Made by a program: the position numbers and the translations under genes. DNA of 37,016 bases. It comes from Clostridiaceae bacterium (GTDB lineage Bacteria > Bacillota > Clostridia > Clostridiales > Clostridiaceae). Location: NCBI GenBank assembly GCA_014380625.1, contig JACMJL010000113.1, positions 1-37,016 on the forward strand, written 5' to 3'. The notes beneath the pieces were generated by a model. It searched no databases. It saw nothing but the letters and a program-made list of their open reading frames with translations, and was not told the DNA's origin. This document shows positions 16,302 to 25,097 of this stretch, in pieces (position 1 is the first letter of the stretch; every line of letters starts with the position of its first letter).

Positions 16302-17000
16302 ATGGCGAGTAAGAAGGAATTTGGAGAAGGCCCAATGTATACTTTGTTTAATTATATAATGTGGATTTTTGCAAGTAATATGTATTTCATGTTGTGTAAT
16401 ATTTTATTGGTAATATATTTACTGAGTTTTGGCAAGGACATTAGTAGCACCTATGTACTATTATATTTAGCATTACTGCCTATGGGTCCTGCTTTAGCTG
16501 CTATTTATGCAACTGTTGGCAAGATCATAAGAGAAAAGGATATATCGATAACATCCTATTTTTTTAAGTCTTATAAAAGTAATTTTAAACAAGCCTTTAT
16601 TTTAGGGTTTATTGAATGTACAGCAATACTAGTATCTATTGTAGATATAAAATATTTTTCTGCCATGAAGTATGGTAATTACTTTACACCTTTCTTCATA
16701 GCTTTAATTGTATTGATATTTATCATTGGATTATATGCGTTCCCTTTACTTTCAAGATTTTATTTGAAAACAACTGATATAATAAAATTCTCTTTTGTTT
16801 ACTCAATAAAAAAAATACATATTACTTTTTTTATCTTGACTTCAATTGTTTGCGCCGGATTTATTTTGTACACAATTCCTAACATAGCCATATTTTTTAT
16901 ATTTGGTGGGATTTGTTATGTAATTATGTTTTATGAAATAAAGATATTAAATGAATTAGAGAGCAAAAGTACAAAAACTGAAAGTGAAGAAGAGCTATAA
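16302..17000 (+). CDS. YesL/DUF624-family membrane protein
   Basis: A 232-residue integral membrane protein with about five hydrophobic segments (near 14-45, 52-75, 105-125, 135-157, 175-215). The pattern of an N-terminal FNYIMWIFASNMYFMLCN, then LLPMGPALAAIYATVGKIIREKD, fits YesL/DUF624. Members often sit beside carbohydrate ABC transporters, but none is here. Function is unknown. GGGGAGAG lies 5 bases before the ATG, and it has its own promoter and terminator. Confidence 0.75.
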   Translation: MASKKEFGEGPMYTLFNYIMWIFASNMYFMLCNILLVIYLLSFGKDISSTYVLLYLALLPMGPALAAIYATVGKIIREKDISITSYFFKSYKSNFKQAFILGFIECTAILVSIVDIKYFSAMKYGNYFTPFFIALIVLIFIIGLYAFPLLSRFYLKTTDIIKFSFVYSIKKIHITFFILTSIVCAGFILYTIPNIAIFFIFGGICYVIMFYEIKILNELESKSTKTESEEEL

Positions 17001-17006
17001 AATTCT

Positions 17007-17045
17007 AGTACTTTGGTTTATTATATCCCAAAGTACTTTTTTTAT
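17007..17045 (+). terminator. Terminator of the DUF624 gene
   Basis: Ten-bp stem AGTACTTTGG (17007-17016) with 17028-17037, then seven Ts. Confidence 0.9.
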
Positions 17046-17085
17046 TTACATAAAGGTGTTTATTTCACTTTGGTAGTTATTGGGG

Positions 17086-17332
17086 TGTTGATAATTTTCA
17101 TGGTTATTAAATATTTGGTCAAAGTTGACTGAAATTAATTCCAAAATATGTATTGAAAATCTATTAAAAAATCATTACTAACAGCTAGTCCACAAATATT
17201 TTACAAGTTATCAACAGGGCAACTGTGGGTAATGTGGATTAAAATATTGAAATGTTTAACAGAATGAAAATATAGCGATATTTAAGGGTTATCCACAGAA
17301 ACTGTGCACAATAAATTTGAAACTGTGGACAA
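17086..17332. other. DnaA-box cluster 1
   Basis: Seven 9-mers that match or nearly match the DnaA box TTATCCACA. On the plus strand: TTATCAACA 17208-17216 and a perfect TTATCCACA 17289-17297. On the minus strand (read as complement): 17086-17094 (TTATCAACA), 17224-17232 (TTACCCACA), 17234-17242 (TAATCCACA), 17303-17311 (TTGTGCACA, two mismatches), 17324-17332 (TTGTCCACA). There is no gene in the surrounding 900 bases. DnaA binding is inferred. Confidence 0.7.
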
Positions 17333-17383
17333 CTGCTAATACTAGGGCGGAATATTAGTACAAAAGGGTAAAAGGCCAATTTA

Positions 17384-17424
17384 TGTCGAAATAAGTTGTA
17401 TGTTAAATTTTGGAATTATTTTAT
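17384..17424 (+). promoter_or_regulatory. Possible promoter with upstream Spo0A box, no gene behind it
   Basis: TGTCGAA (17384-17390), then TTGTAT (17396-17401), 17-bp spacer, TTTTAT (17419-17424). Weak -10 box. The only feature downstream is the orphan terminator at 17585. Confidence 0.3.
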
Positions 17425-17584
17425 GCGATTATTTATGATAAAGTTCAAAATAAACTTATAAAAATTATGAGTATACATGAATTTTCAGGGGTTCATCAAT
17501 ATGTAACCAATAGTTAATAGTTTATTAACAAACTGGTGATAACATAAGTATATAAGGTTTTCCCCTTTAGAAAACTATATATAT

Positions 17585-17620
17585 AATAAAGCGTTAATTA
17601 GATTAGCGCTTTATTTATTT
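17585..17620 (+). terminator. Orphan terminator
   Basis: Fourteen-bp stem AATAAAGCGTTAAT (17585-17598) with 17602-17615, including one wobble pair, a three-base loop and a T-rich tail. The preceding gene already has its own terminator 540 bases back, so this one has no coding partner. From 17620 to 17800 nothing further was recognised. Confidence 0.7.
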
Positions 17621-17803
17621 TATAATAATGATAGGGAATAAAAAACATAATAAATTTTTCGAATTATATTCAACATTTATATATAATTATGCAGTAATAT
17701 GGAGGACAACAAGCAGATTTTAGTGTGCTTTTTAAAGTTGATGTTTTATTGAGTTTACTATGCTTAACTAAATTGAATATATAATGGAGTATACTTAAGA
17801 ATA

Positions 17804-17862
17804 TTTATGCAAAAACTATGAATGTAGCAAGTGTTGACAATGCATAAAATGGATAGTACTAT
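17804..17862 (+). promoter_or_regulatory. arc operon promoter with paired inverted sites
   Basis: TTGACA (17834-17839), 17-bp spacer, TACTAT (17857-17862). TTTATGCA (17804-17811) and its complement TGCATAAA (17841-17848) lie 37 bp apart centre to centre, the second inside the spacer. They may bind a regulator such as ArgR or a CRP/FNR protein, though neither consensus fits. Confidence 0.6.
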
Positions 17863-17909
17863 AATAATGCAAAAGAAGAAAAATACTATGATTAAGGGGG
17901 GTTATCTGG

Positions 17910-18860
17910 ATGAAAATTGTCTTAGCTCTAGGTGGAAATGCTTTGCAGTCAAACCCAAAGGATGCAAGTCCACAAGCTCAATTATTGACATGTAAAGAAA
18001 CAGCTAAATCTATAATAGAATTAATTAGAGAAGGACACACTGTAGTAGTTGTTCATGGTAATGGACCACAAGTTGGTCAAATACTTAATACCGTGGAATC
18101 TGGGCATAGATTTAATGAATCGAATATATTGTTCCCATTTGATGTTTGTGGAGCATTTTCTCAAGGTTATATAGGATATCATCTTCAAAATGCAATAGAA
18201 GAAGAACTTAAGCGTTTTGGAGTAAAGAAATCTGTAGGAACTATAGTTACTCAGGTAGTTGTTGACAAGGATGATCCGGGTTTTCAAAATCCTACTAAGC
18301 CTATTGGCTCCTTTTATAGTGAAGAGGATGCATTAAAGTTAGAACAAGAACAAGGTTATGTAATGAAAGAAGATGCAGGCAGAGGTTTTAGGAGAACAGT
18401 AGCTTCCCCAAAGCCTATAGATGTTATTGAAAAAGATATAATAAAAACATTAATAGACGCTGGCGTTATAGTTATTTCTTGCGGTGGGGGTGGTATTCCT
18501 GTTATAGTAGAAAATGATAGTATTAAAGGCGTAGCAGCTGTAATAGATAAAGACTTTGCTGCAGAAAAACTTGCTGAAATTATAGACGCTGATGTACTGT
18601 TAATTTTAACCGCAGTGGATAAGGTATTTATTAATTATAACAAACCCGAGGAGAAAGCCTTAGACGTTTTAAATATAGAAGAAGTTGAAAGATATATAAG
18701 TGAAAATCAATTTGCTCCAGGCAGTATGCTTCCTAAAGTGGAGGCTTGCAAGAAATTTGTTGAATGTGGTAAGGATAAAATAGCCATAATAGCATCGCTT
18801 AGCAGTGCAAAAGCTGCACTTAAAGGAACTTCAGGAACTCGGTTTATTAATGAACGTTAA
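17910..18860 (+). CDS. arcC: Carbamate kinase
   Basis: A 316-residue amino-acid-kinase-fold enzyme. It converts carbamoyl phosphate and ADP to ATP, CO2 and ammonia, the energy-yielding step of the arginine deiminase pathway. Signatures: ALGGNALQ at the start, VVVHGNGPQVGQ, and AEDAGRGFRR-type KEDAGRGFRRTVASPKP, then CGGGGIPV. Length is normal. It is first in the operon, with an AAGGGGGG ribosome site. The usual gene order puts arcA first; here arcC leads. Confidence 0.95.
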   Translation: MKIVLALGGNALQSNPKDASPQAQLLTCKETAKSIIELIREGHTVVVVHGNGPQVGQILNTVESGHRFNESNILFPFDVCGAFSQGYIGYHLQNAIEEELKRFGVKKSVGTIVTQVVVDKDDPGFQNPTKPIGSFYSEEDALKLEQEQGYVMKEDAGRGFRRTVASPKPIDVIEKDIIKTLIDAGVIVISCGGGGIPVIVENDSIKGVAAVIDKDFAAEKLAEIIDADVLLILTAVDKVFINYNKPEEKALDVLNIEEVERYISENQFAPGSMLPKVEACKKFVECGKDKIAIIASLSSAKAALKGTSGTRFINER

Positions 18861-18907
18861 TATAGAAAGGCTATTTGAAATTATAGCTTTAATTAAGGGG
18901 GGGAGAA

Positions 18908-20116
18908 ATGGTTAAGAGAAATATTCAAGTTTACTCAGAAATTGGGGATTTAGCTACTGTGTTGTTACACAGACCTGGCCAAGAGATTGAAAATCTTACA
19001 CCAAATTACTTAAGCCCACTACTCTTTGATGATATTCCATATTTAAAGGTAGCGAGACAAGAACATGATAACTTTGCCAAAGTTTTAAGAGATAATGGGG
19101 CAGAAGTTTTATATTTGGAGAATCTAGTAGCGGAAGCAGTAAAGGAGTCGGCTGTTAAAGAGAGGTTTCTTAGAGAAGTTATACTTGAGAGTGGAATAAG
19201 AGAAGTAGGTTTGCACTCCGCCTTAAGGGAACTTTTAGTTTCTATGCCTGTAAAAGCTATGATCGATAAGATTATGGCAGGGGTCAGAAAAAAGGACTTA
19301 GATCTAAGTGAAGATGGGGACGATTATCCCTTCTTAATGGACCCTATGCCTAATCTTTATTTTACTAGAGATCCCTTTGCTACCATAGGATCAGGGATAA
19401 GTATTAATTCAATGAGAACGCAGACTAGAAAACGTGAAACTATTTTTGGAAAATATATTTTTCAATATCATGGTGAATTTAAGAACTCTAATATCAAAAC
19501 ATGGTATGATAGAGAGGAAGTATATTGTCTTGAGGGCGGAGATGAGCTGGTTCTATCCAAGGATGTGCTAGCTATTGGACATAGTGCAAGAACTGATTCT
19601 GAAGCAGTTTTAAAAATGGCTAAAAATATCTTTGAGGCTGGAGAAAGTTTTAAGACGGTATTAATTTTTGAAATTCCAAAGGCAAGGGCTTTTATGCATC
19701 TTGATACGGTTTTTACAATGATTGATTATGACAAGTTTACTGTGCATCAAGGAATTGAAGGCTCTTTAAAGGTTACTTCAATAACCTATGATTATGAAAA
19801 CAAACATTTACTAGTAAATGAAGAGATGGATACCTTAGAGAAGATACTTTCAAAGTATTTGAATAAAGACATAACACTAATTAGATGTGGTGGTGGAGAT
19901 AAGGTAATTGCTGGTAGAGAGCAGTGGAACGATGGATCAAATACTTTGGCAATTTCTCCAGGCAAGGTTATTACTTATGAAAGAAACTATGTAACAAATG
20001 AAATTTTAGATAAACATAATGTATTAGTTTATGCGATTCCCTCTGGAGAACTCTCTAGAGGTAGAGGTGGTCCGAGATGTATGTCTATGCCTTTATATAG
20101 AGAAAATATAGAATAA
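18908..20116 (+). CDS. arcA: Arginine deiminase
   Basis: A 402-residue guanidino-group hydrolase that turns arginine into citrulline and ammonia. Family motifs: [16 protein letters not shown] near the N terminus, [33 protein letters not shown], and the nucleophile Cys391 in [13 protein letters not shown]. It starts 47 bases after arcC with TTAAGGGGGGAG upstream, and lies 15 bases before argF. It acts in the cytosol. Confidence 0.96.
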   Translation: MVKRNIQVYSEIGDLATVLLHRPGQEIENLTPNYLSPLLFDDIPYLKVARQEHDNFAKVLRDNGAEVLYLENLVAEAVKESAVKERFLREVILESGIREVGLHSALRELLVSMPVKAMIDKIMAGVRKKDLDLSEDGDDYPFLMDPMPNLYFTRDPFATIGSGISINSMRTQTRKRETIFGKYIFQYHGEFKNSNIKTWYDREEVYCLEGGDELVLSKDVLAIGHSARTDSEAVLKMAKNIFEAGESFKTVLIFEIPKARAFMHLDTVFTMIDYDKFTVHQGIEGSLKVTSITYDYENKHLLVNEEMDTLEKILSKYLNKDITLIRCGGGDKVIAGREQWNDGSNTLAISPGKVITYERNYVTNEILDKHNVLVYAIPSGELSRGRGGPRCMSMPLYRENIE

Positions 20117-20131
20117 TCAGGAGGAATGCAC

Positions 20132-21130
20132 ATGTATAATTTAAGAAATAGAAGTTTTTTAACACTTTTGGATTTTACTCCAAAGGAAATTAATCATTTT
20201 CTTCAACTTTCAGAAGATTTAAAGAAGGCTAAGTATGCAGGGACAGAGCAACAAAAATTAAAGGGTAAAAATATAGTCCTATTATTTGAAAAAGATTCAA
20301 CTAGAACACGCTGTGCCTTCGAAGTAGCAGCTCTAGACCAAGGAGCACATGTTACATACCTTGGGCCAACAGGAAGCCAAATGGGTAAAAAAGAATCTAT
20401 AGAAGATACTGCTAGAGTGCTTGGAAGAATGTATGATGGCATTGAATATAGAGGATATGGTCAAGAGGTTGTTGAAACCTTAGCAGCATATTCAGGTGTT
20501 CCAGTATGGAATGGACTTACGGATGCAGATCATCCAACCCAAGTATTAGCTGATTTTTTAACAATTAAAGAACATATAAATAAGCCACTTAATAAAATTG
20601 TATTTGTGTATTCTGGAGATGGAAGAAATAATGTGGCTAATGCACTTATGATTGGTGCAGTTAAGATGGGAATGGACTTTAGAATGTTGTCCCCAAAAGA
20701 ATTGTTTCCAACAGAAGAACTTCTTGCTAAATGTAAAGCAGTTGCGCAAGAAACTGGTGCAAAGATTACATGCACTGATAATGTGGCTGAAGGTGTTAAA
20801 GATGCAGATGTTATATACACTGATGTATGGGTTTCTATGGGAGAACCAGAGGAGGTATGGGAGAGTAGAATAAATCTTCTAAGACCATATCAGGTTAATA
20901 TGGAAATGATTAAACTAACAGGAAATGATAAGGTGATTTTTGAACACTGTTTGCCAGCCTTTCATGATCTTAAAACAAAAGTAGGAATGGATATATATAA
21001 AAAATACGGGTTAAAGGGATTGGAAGTAACTGATGAAGTATTTGAAAGCAGCCATTCAGTAGTATTTGATGAAGCTGAAAATAGAATGCATACAATTAAG
21101 GCAGTTATGGTAGCAACCTTAGGAAGTTAA
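20132..21130 (+). CDS. argF: Ornithine carbamoyltransferase (catabolic)
   Basis: A 332-residue enzyme. In this operon it would run from citrulline and phosphate to ornithine and carbamoyl phosphate (arcB role). Carbamoyl-phosphate site S56-TRTR-60, HPTQ in [27 protein letters not shown], and ornithine-site HCLPAFHD are intact. The ATG at 20132 lies 7 bases after AGGAGG; the one at 20126 is too close. No arginine/ornithine antiporter (arcD) is present in the window. Catabolic use is inferred from context. Confidence 0.95.
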   Translation: MYNLRNRSFLTLLDFTPKEINHFLQLSEDLKKAKYAGTEQQKLKGKNIVLLFEKDSTRTRCAFEVAALDQGAHVTYLGPTGSQMGKKESIEDTARVLGRMYDGIEYRGYGQEVVETLAAYSGVPVWNGLTDADHPTQVLADFLTIKEHINKPLNKIVFVYSGDGRNNVANALMIGAVKMGMDFRMLSPKELFPTEELLAKCKAVAQETGAKITCTDNVAEGVKDADVIYTDVWVSMGEPEEVWESRINLLRPYQVNMEMIKLTGNDKVIFEHCLPAFHDLKTKVGMDIYKKYGLKGLEVTDEVFESSHSVVFDEAENRMHTIKAVMVATLGS

Positions 21131-21137
21131 GGCATGT

Positions 21138-21172
21138 AAAAAAAATAGACACTGAGTTGTCTATTTTTTTTA
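21138..21172 (+). terminator. arc operon terminator
   Basis: A/T-flanked stem AATAGACA (21144-21151) with TGTCTATT (21158-21165), extended by A-run/T-run pairing, and followed by Ts. Confidence 0.88.
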
Positions 21173-21197
21173 TAACAATTGATTATATAATTAATTG

Positions 21198-21226
21198 TTG
21201 ACCATAATATAAATAGTTGTTATTTT
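21198..21226 (+). promoter_or_regulatory. Candidate promoter of the AI-2E family gene
   Basis: TTGACC (21198-21203), 17-bp spacer, TATTTT (21221-21226). Confidence 0.4.
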
Positions 21227-21290
21227 CTAATAAAATTAGTGCATGAATGTTAATTACAGTATATAATATTTAAAAGGGGGCTGGTCGAAA

Positions 21291-22337
21291 GTGGAATTTT
21301 TTAAGGAATTTTTTAAGAAAGATATTACAAAAAGGCTACTTGTGCTATTGGTGTTAATATTTTTCATGTATTTATTAAAAGGAATGCTTAATTTGTTTTT
21401 AATGACATTTTTATTTACCTATATAACTTACAGTTTACAAAAGGCTGTTACAACTAGGCTGGATAAATATATTAAAGTTAATCAAGTCTTAGTTACTACT
21501 ATTTTGTATGCTTTAATGTTTGTAGCTATAGTGATTGTAGTTTATAATTATATACCTGTAATGATTAAGCAAATAGGTGAAATTGGAACAGAAATCTCAA
21601 AGTTTGATATTGATTCTATAGATGAAGGATTTATTAAAGATTATATTGTGCCATATGTACATGATATTAATTTTACATCCATATCAAAGGGTATCGGATG
21701 GGACCAGTTTATGAAATATGCAACAAATGTAGGTACATGGAGTTTTAACATATTTGTTTCTTTGATTTTAAGCCTTTTCTTTATGGTTGAAAAGGATAAA
21801 GTAAAAAAATTTGTAGTGAAATTTGATAACAGCAGAGTCTCAGGTATGTATAAATATATTAGAGATTTTGGCAGGAACTTTCTGAATTCCTTTGGAAAAG
21901 TTATTCAGGCACAAATACTAATAGCCTTTGCTAATAGTGTTCTTTCAACTATTGCTCTATTTATAATGAATTTCCCATCAGTATTAGGCTTAGGGGTTAT
22001 GATTTTTATATTTAGTCTAGTTCCGGTAGCTGGAACCATAGTATCTTTGATACCACTTTGTATAATAGCTTATACTGTTGGTGGAGTGAAAATGATTGTA
22101 TATGTTATAATTCTTATTGCTGTATTACATTCTCTTGAAAGCTACGTATTAAACCCTAAATTTATGGCAGATAAAACTGAACTTCCAGTATTCTTTATCT
22201 TTATAACACTTTTAGTATCAGAACATTTCATGGGGGTTTGGGGATTGTTATTAGGAGTTCCTCTCTTTATGTTTATTTTAGATTTATTAAATGTAAAGGC
22301 AAGTCCAGAAAAGGTTGAATTAAAGTTAAGAAAATAG
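21291..22337 (+). CDS. AI-2E family transporter
   Basis: A 348-residue polytopic membrane protein of the AI-2E exporter superfamily. Two hydrophobic pairs at 15-45 and 60-90 precede a soluble middle (90-140); the C-terminal half has the signature VPVAGTIVSLIPLCIIAY, then ESYVLNPKFMADKTELP and GVWGLLLGVPLFMFILDL. Members export diverse solutes or act as sodium/proton antiporters; substrate is unknown here. The GTG start at 21291 follows AAGGGGG. The stop codon lies within the terminator stem. Confidence 0.85.
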   Translation: MEFFKEFFKKDITKRLLVLLVLIFFMYLLKGMLNLFLMTFLFTYITYSLQKAVTTRLDKYIKVNQVLVTTILYALMFVAIVIVVYNYIPVMIKQIGEIGTEISKFDIDSIDEGFIKDYIVPYVHDINFTSISKGIGWDQFMKYATNVGTWSFNIFVSLILSLFFMVEKDKVKKFVVKFDNSRVSGMYKYIRDFGRNFLNSFGKVIQAQILIAFANSVLSTIALFIMNFPSVLGLGVMIFIFSLVPVAGTIVSLIPLCIIAYTVGGVKMIVYVIILIAVLHSLESYVLNPKFMADKTELPVFFIFITLLVSEHFMGVWGLLLGVPLFMFILDLLNVKASPEKVELKLRK

Positions 22338-22364
22338 CGCACAGTAATGTGTGCTATTTTTTTT
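22334..22364 (+). terminator. Terminator of the AI-2E family gene
   Basis: Stem ATAGCGCACA (22334-22343) with TGTGTGCTAT (22348-22357), one wobble pair, then eight Ts. It includes the TAG stop codon. Confidence 0.9.
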
Positions 22365-22442
22365 AGATTTGTAAGAGGAATTTAGAGACTTTTGTAGAAA
22401 TTAGTAAGTAGGCATGTTTAATTTGTAGAAGGATGTGATTTT

Positions 22443-23522
22443 ATGAGAGTAAAAAAAAGAGTAATTTTTTTATTGATAATTTTTACCTTTGGATTACTAA
22501 ATGGTTGTGGAAAGTCCACAAAAAAAGTAAACGAAGAACTTACTAATAAGATAAATGCATATGTAGATACACTTTCAAAGGATAAGAATTTTAGTGGTGC
22601 TGTGCTTGTTGCTAAAAAAGGCACAATATTAACCAATAAAGCTATAGGAAATGCAAACTATGAATTAACTGTTAGCACTAATTTAGATACTAAATTTAGA
22701 ATTGGAAATATAACTAATAGTTTTACTGCAGCAGCTATACTACAAATGGAACAAAAGGGCGTTTTGAGTGTGGAGGATACTGTAGTCAAATATATTCCTA
22801 GTTATCCTAAGGGAGATAAAATCACTATTAGCCAGCTTTTGAATCATACTTCTGGAATACCAAACTATACGACTTTAGATGAGTTCAATAGTGTGGCTAG
22901 ATTAAATTATCCTTTGCAGAAGGTAATAGATAGCTTTAAAAGTAAGCCCTTAGAATTTGTTCCTGGTAGTAAGAATAAATATAGTGATTCAAATTATATT
23001 TTGCTTGGATTTATAATTGAAAAAATATCAGGTAAAAAATATTTTGATTATATTAATGAATATTTATTAAAACCACTTAAAATGAATAACACAGGACTTA
23101 TTGAAAATGAAGTAATTATAAAAAATAAAGCAAATGGATATAATGTAAATGAGGAAGGCAAGTTAGAGAATGTAATATATCAAGATCCATCTAGATGGTT
23201 CTCCTCTTCAGGTATGTATTCAACTATCGGAGATTTATATTTATGGGATAGAGCCTTATATGGCGAAAAAATTATTGATAAAAAACAAATTAATAAATTT
23301 TTTAATGCTGAGGAAGGTAAGGATTATGTTAATGGTTGGTCTTTAGACAGTTATGCAGGGCACAAGGTTATATTTCAAACTAATAATGTTAGTGGATTTT
23401 CAGGCTCCATTTCTAGATTTATAAAAGATGATTCAACTATTATAGTACTATCTAATATAACTATGAGCAAAGATGAAATGGATAAAATAGTAAGTAATAT
23501 TTCTGTGTATTTGTTTCAATAA
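22443..23522 (+). CDS. Lipoprotein with beta-lactamase/PBP4* fold lacking catalytic residues
   Basis: A 359-residue predicted lipoprotein: hydrophobic signal 5-20 and lipobox LNGC with Cys22. The rest follows class C beta-lactamase-like serine hydrolases (KFRIG, ITISQLLNHTSGIPNY, YILLGFIIEKISGK, PLKMNNTG, WFSSSGMYSTIGDLYLW). The catalytic SxxK, expected as SITK, reads N89-I-T-N92; the second motif YxN reads Y180-S-D182; and the C-terminal HxG reads TNN. Both the nucleophile and general base are therefore gone. Hydrolysis is not expected; a surface binding role is inferred. The frame is open throughout. AAGGATGTGA precedes the ATG. Confidence 0.8.
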   Translation: MRVKKRVIFLLIIFTFGLLNGCGKSTKKVNEELTNKINAYVDTLSKDKNFSGAVLVAKKGTILTNKAIGNANYELTVSTNLDTKFRIGNITNSFTAAAILQMEQKGVLSVEDTVVKYIPSYPKGDKITISQLLNHTSGIPNYTTLDEFNSVARLNYPLQKVIDSFKSKPLEFVPGSKNKYSDSNYILLGFIIEKISGKKYFDYINEYLLKPLKMNNTGLIENEVIIKNKANGYNVNEEGKLENVIYQDPSRWFSSSGMYSTIGDLYLWDRALYGEKIIDKKQINKFFNAEEGKDYVNGWSLDSYAGHKVIFQTNNVSGFSGSISRFIKDDSTIIVLSNITMSKDEMDKIVSNISVYLFQ

Positions 23523-23527
23523 AAATA

Positions 23528-23572
23528 AAAGGGGCAGTCTGAAAGTAATTTTATTTTAGACGGTCCCTTTCT
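23528..23572 (+). terminator. Terminator of the beta-lactamase-fold gene
   Basis: AAAGGG (23528-23533) with CCCTTT (23565-23570) and inner GTCT/AGAC pairing; weak T tail. Confidence 0.6.
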
Positions 23573-23738
23573 TATTGGGTTACATTTGACAATTTATAGA
23601 GGTGGCTTTGATGGTAACCTTTTTAATAATGGGAGTAAGTCCAAGGGATTTTCATATGTAAAGCAATACTTAGAATGTATTTTTTCAGAGCTGTTGTTTA
23701 ATAATAGAGTTAAAGTGTGGTTTTTGGAGGACTGTAAT

Positions 23739-24347
23739 TTGAATAAATTAGAACGAAGTTTTTATAGAAAATCTTCTATTCAGTTGGCACAAGACTTGGT
23801 CGGAAAGGTATTAGTTCATAAGATTAATGGACAAAAGGTCAGCGGAAGAATTGTTGAGGTAGAAGCCTATATGGGAATAGAAGATAAGGCAGCTCATTCT
23901 TATGGTGGAAAAAGAACAAAAAGAACAGAAGTAATGTTTGGTATGCCTGGAATCCTTTATGTTTTCTTAATATATGGTATGTATAGTTGCGTAAATATTG
24001 TTGCAGGAGAACTAGAGGAACCTCAGGCTGTATTAATAAGAGGTATTGAGCCCCTAGATGGAGTTGATAAGATGGCCTTTAATAGGTATGGAAAAACCTT
24101 CGAGGAACTATCTAAAAAGGAAAGGGTGAACATCACCAATGGGCCTGGAAAGTTATGTATAGCTATGGGTATAGATAAAACAGCCAATGGAGTTGATTTA
24201 TGTAAGGATGATTTTTTTGTGGAAGATGATAAATGTAGGCCTGAAATTGTAAGTAGTAAAAGAATTGGAATTGATTATGCAGAGGAAGCGGTAGATTTTC
24301 TTTGGCGGTATCATATTAAGGATAATAGGTATGTTTCAAAAGGATAA
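23739..24347 (+). CDS. Alkyladenine DNA glycosylase (3-methyladenine, AAG/MPG family)
   Basis: A 202-residue base-excision repair enzyme that removes 3-methyladenine and other alkylated purines. Family landmarks: RSFYRKSSIQLAQDLVGKVL, catalytic Glu in VEVEAYMG, DKAAHSYGGKRTKRTEVMFG, YVFLIYGMYSCVNIV, and NGPGKLCIAMGI. The TTG at 23739 is chosen: GGAGG ends 8 bases before it, and the conserved family start (LxxxFY) begins there. The open frame extends back to 23586 but that part has no ribosome site or homology. It has no operon partner. Confidence 0.9.
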   Translation: MNKLERSFYRKSSIQLAQDLVGKVLVHKINGQKVSGRIVEVEAYMGIEDKAAHSYGGKRTKRTEVMFGMPGILYVFLIYGMYSCVNIVAGELEEPQAVLIRGIEPLDGVDKMAFNRYGKTFEELSKKERVNITNGPGKLCIAMGIDKTANGVDLCKDDFFVEDDKCRPEIVSSKRIGIDYAEEAVDFLWRYHIKDNRYVSKG

Positions 24348-24350
24348 GTT

Positions 24351-24485
24351 TTATTAAGAAACTTTCTCTAATATACAAATCCTGCCTCATGGCATTTGAA
24401 GTTGGTGGATTACTCGCTGGAATAATCTCTGCACATCAAATTCCATGCTGCAGGAAATAGTACTTTCGAGAAATTATCTTGATTA
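24351..24485. repeat. 135-bp imperfect palindrome, possible mobile or structured RNA element
   Basis: Outer arms TTATTAAGA (24351-24359) with TCTTGATTA (24477-24485) and TTTCTC (24363-24368) with GAGAAA (24468-24473). Inner arms of 20 bases (24380-24399 with 24436-24455) pair at 17 positions, leaving a 36-base loop. It lies between convergent genes. It has no transposase and no T-run, so it is not an ordinary terminator. Copy number elsewhere is unknown. Confidence 0.55.
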
Positions 24486-24512
24486 GGAAATTAGTTGATA
24501 AGGCTGAGAGCT

Positions 24513-24989
24513 TTATTTAATCTCTTCTAAAAGGCAAATACTCTGAGAAGAAATACCTTCTTGCCGTCCTGTAAAGCCTAATCCTTCTTCAGTGGTAGCT
24601 TTAACATTTACTTTGTCAATATCAATGTGTAGGGCTGAAGCTATATTTAACCTCATCTCATTAATATAGGGTGCCATCTTTGGCTTTTCAGCTATTATAG
24701 TTGAATCAATATTAACAATAGTATAATGATTTGCACTCAGAAGAGTGCCTACTTCCTTCAATAAAAACACACTAGAAATACCCTTGTATTTTTCATTGTT
24801 ATCGGGAAAGTGTTTACCGATATCACCTAAGCTAGCAGCTCCCAGTAAACTATCCATTATAGCATGAAGCAGAACATCGGCATCAGAGTGACCAAGTAAT
24901 CCTTTCTCATAAGAAATATTAACTCCGCCAATTATCAGTTTTCTATTCTCAACTAATCTATGTACATCGTATCCCATACCAATTCTCAT
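24513..24989 (-). CDS. ispF: 2-C-methyl-D-erythritol 2,4-cyclodiphosphate synthase
   Basis: A 158-residue enzyme of the MEP isoprenoid pathway, forming the cyclic diphosphate from CDP-ME 2-phosphate. Zinc ligands Asp8, His10 and His42 are present in [12 protein letters not shown] and [16 protein letters not shown]. Also [13 protein letters not shown], and the C-terminal [13 protein letters not shown]. Length is standard for a homotrimer subunit. GAGGTGAG lies before the ATG. Its usual partner ispD is not adjacent. Confidence 0.96.
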   Translation of the reverse strand: MRIGMGYDVHRLVENRKLIIGGVNISYEKGLLGHSDADVLLHAIMDSLLGAASLGDIGKHFPDNNEKYKGISSVFLLKEVGTLLSANHYTIVNIDSTIIAEKPKMAPYINEMRLNIASALHIDIDKVNVKATTEEGLGFTGRQEGISSQSICLLEEIK

Positions 24990-25041
24990 TTTTACTCACC
25001 TCAGTATTATTATAAACCTGTATTGAACAAGTTGAAATAAA

Positions 25042-25097
25042 AAAATGAATAGACTTTATTTTAGATGCCTAAGCATCTAAAGTCTATCCACTTTTTT
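25042..25097 (-). terminator. Terminator of the 55-codon gene
   Basis: TTAGATGC (25061-25068) with GCATCTAA (25073-25080), extended by ATAGACT (25049-25055) with AGTCTAT (25081-25087) past a 5-base bulge. The A-run near 25040 gives a T-run on the minus strand. Confidence 0.75.

Noticed and set aside
17086-17332. The primary chromosomal origin oriC
   Set aside because: No dnaA, dnaN, rpmH or clear unwinding element lies next to it. A secondary DnaA-binding locus is more likely.
23586-23738. N-terminal extension of the alkyladenine glycosylase
   Set aside because: No ribosome site at 23586, no family similarity, and a GGAGG-TTG start at 23739 fits the known domain boundary.
24372-24462. Short peptide frame across the palindrome (plus strand, contains MAFEVGGLLAGIIS)
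   Set aside because: No ribosome site, and the reading follows from the repeat's own structure. I treat the region as a noncoding element.
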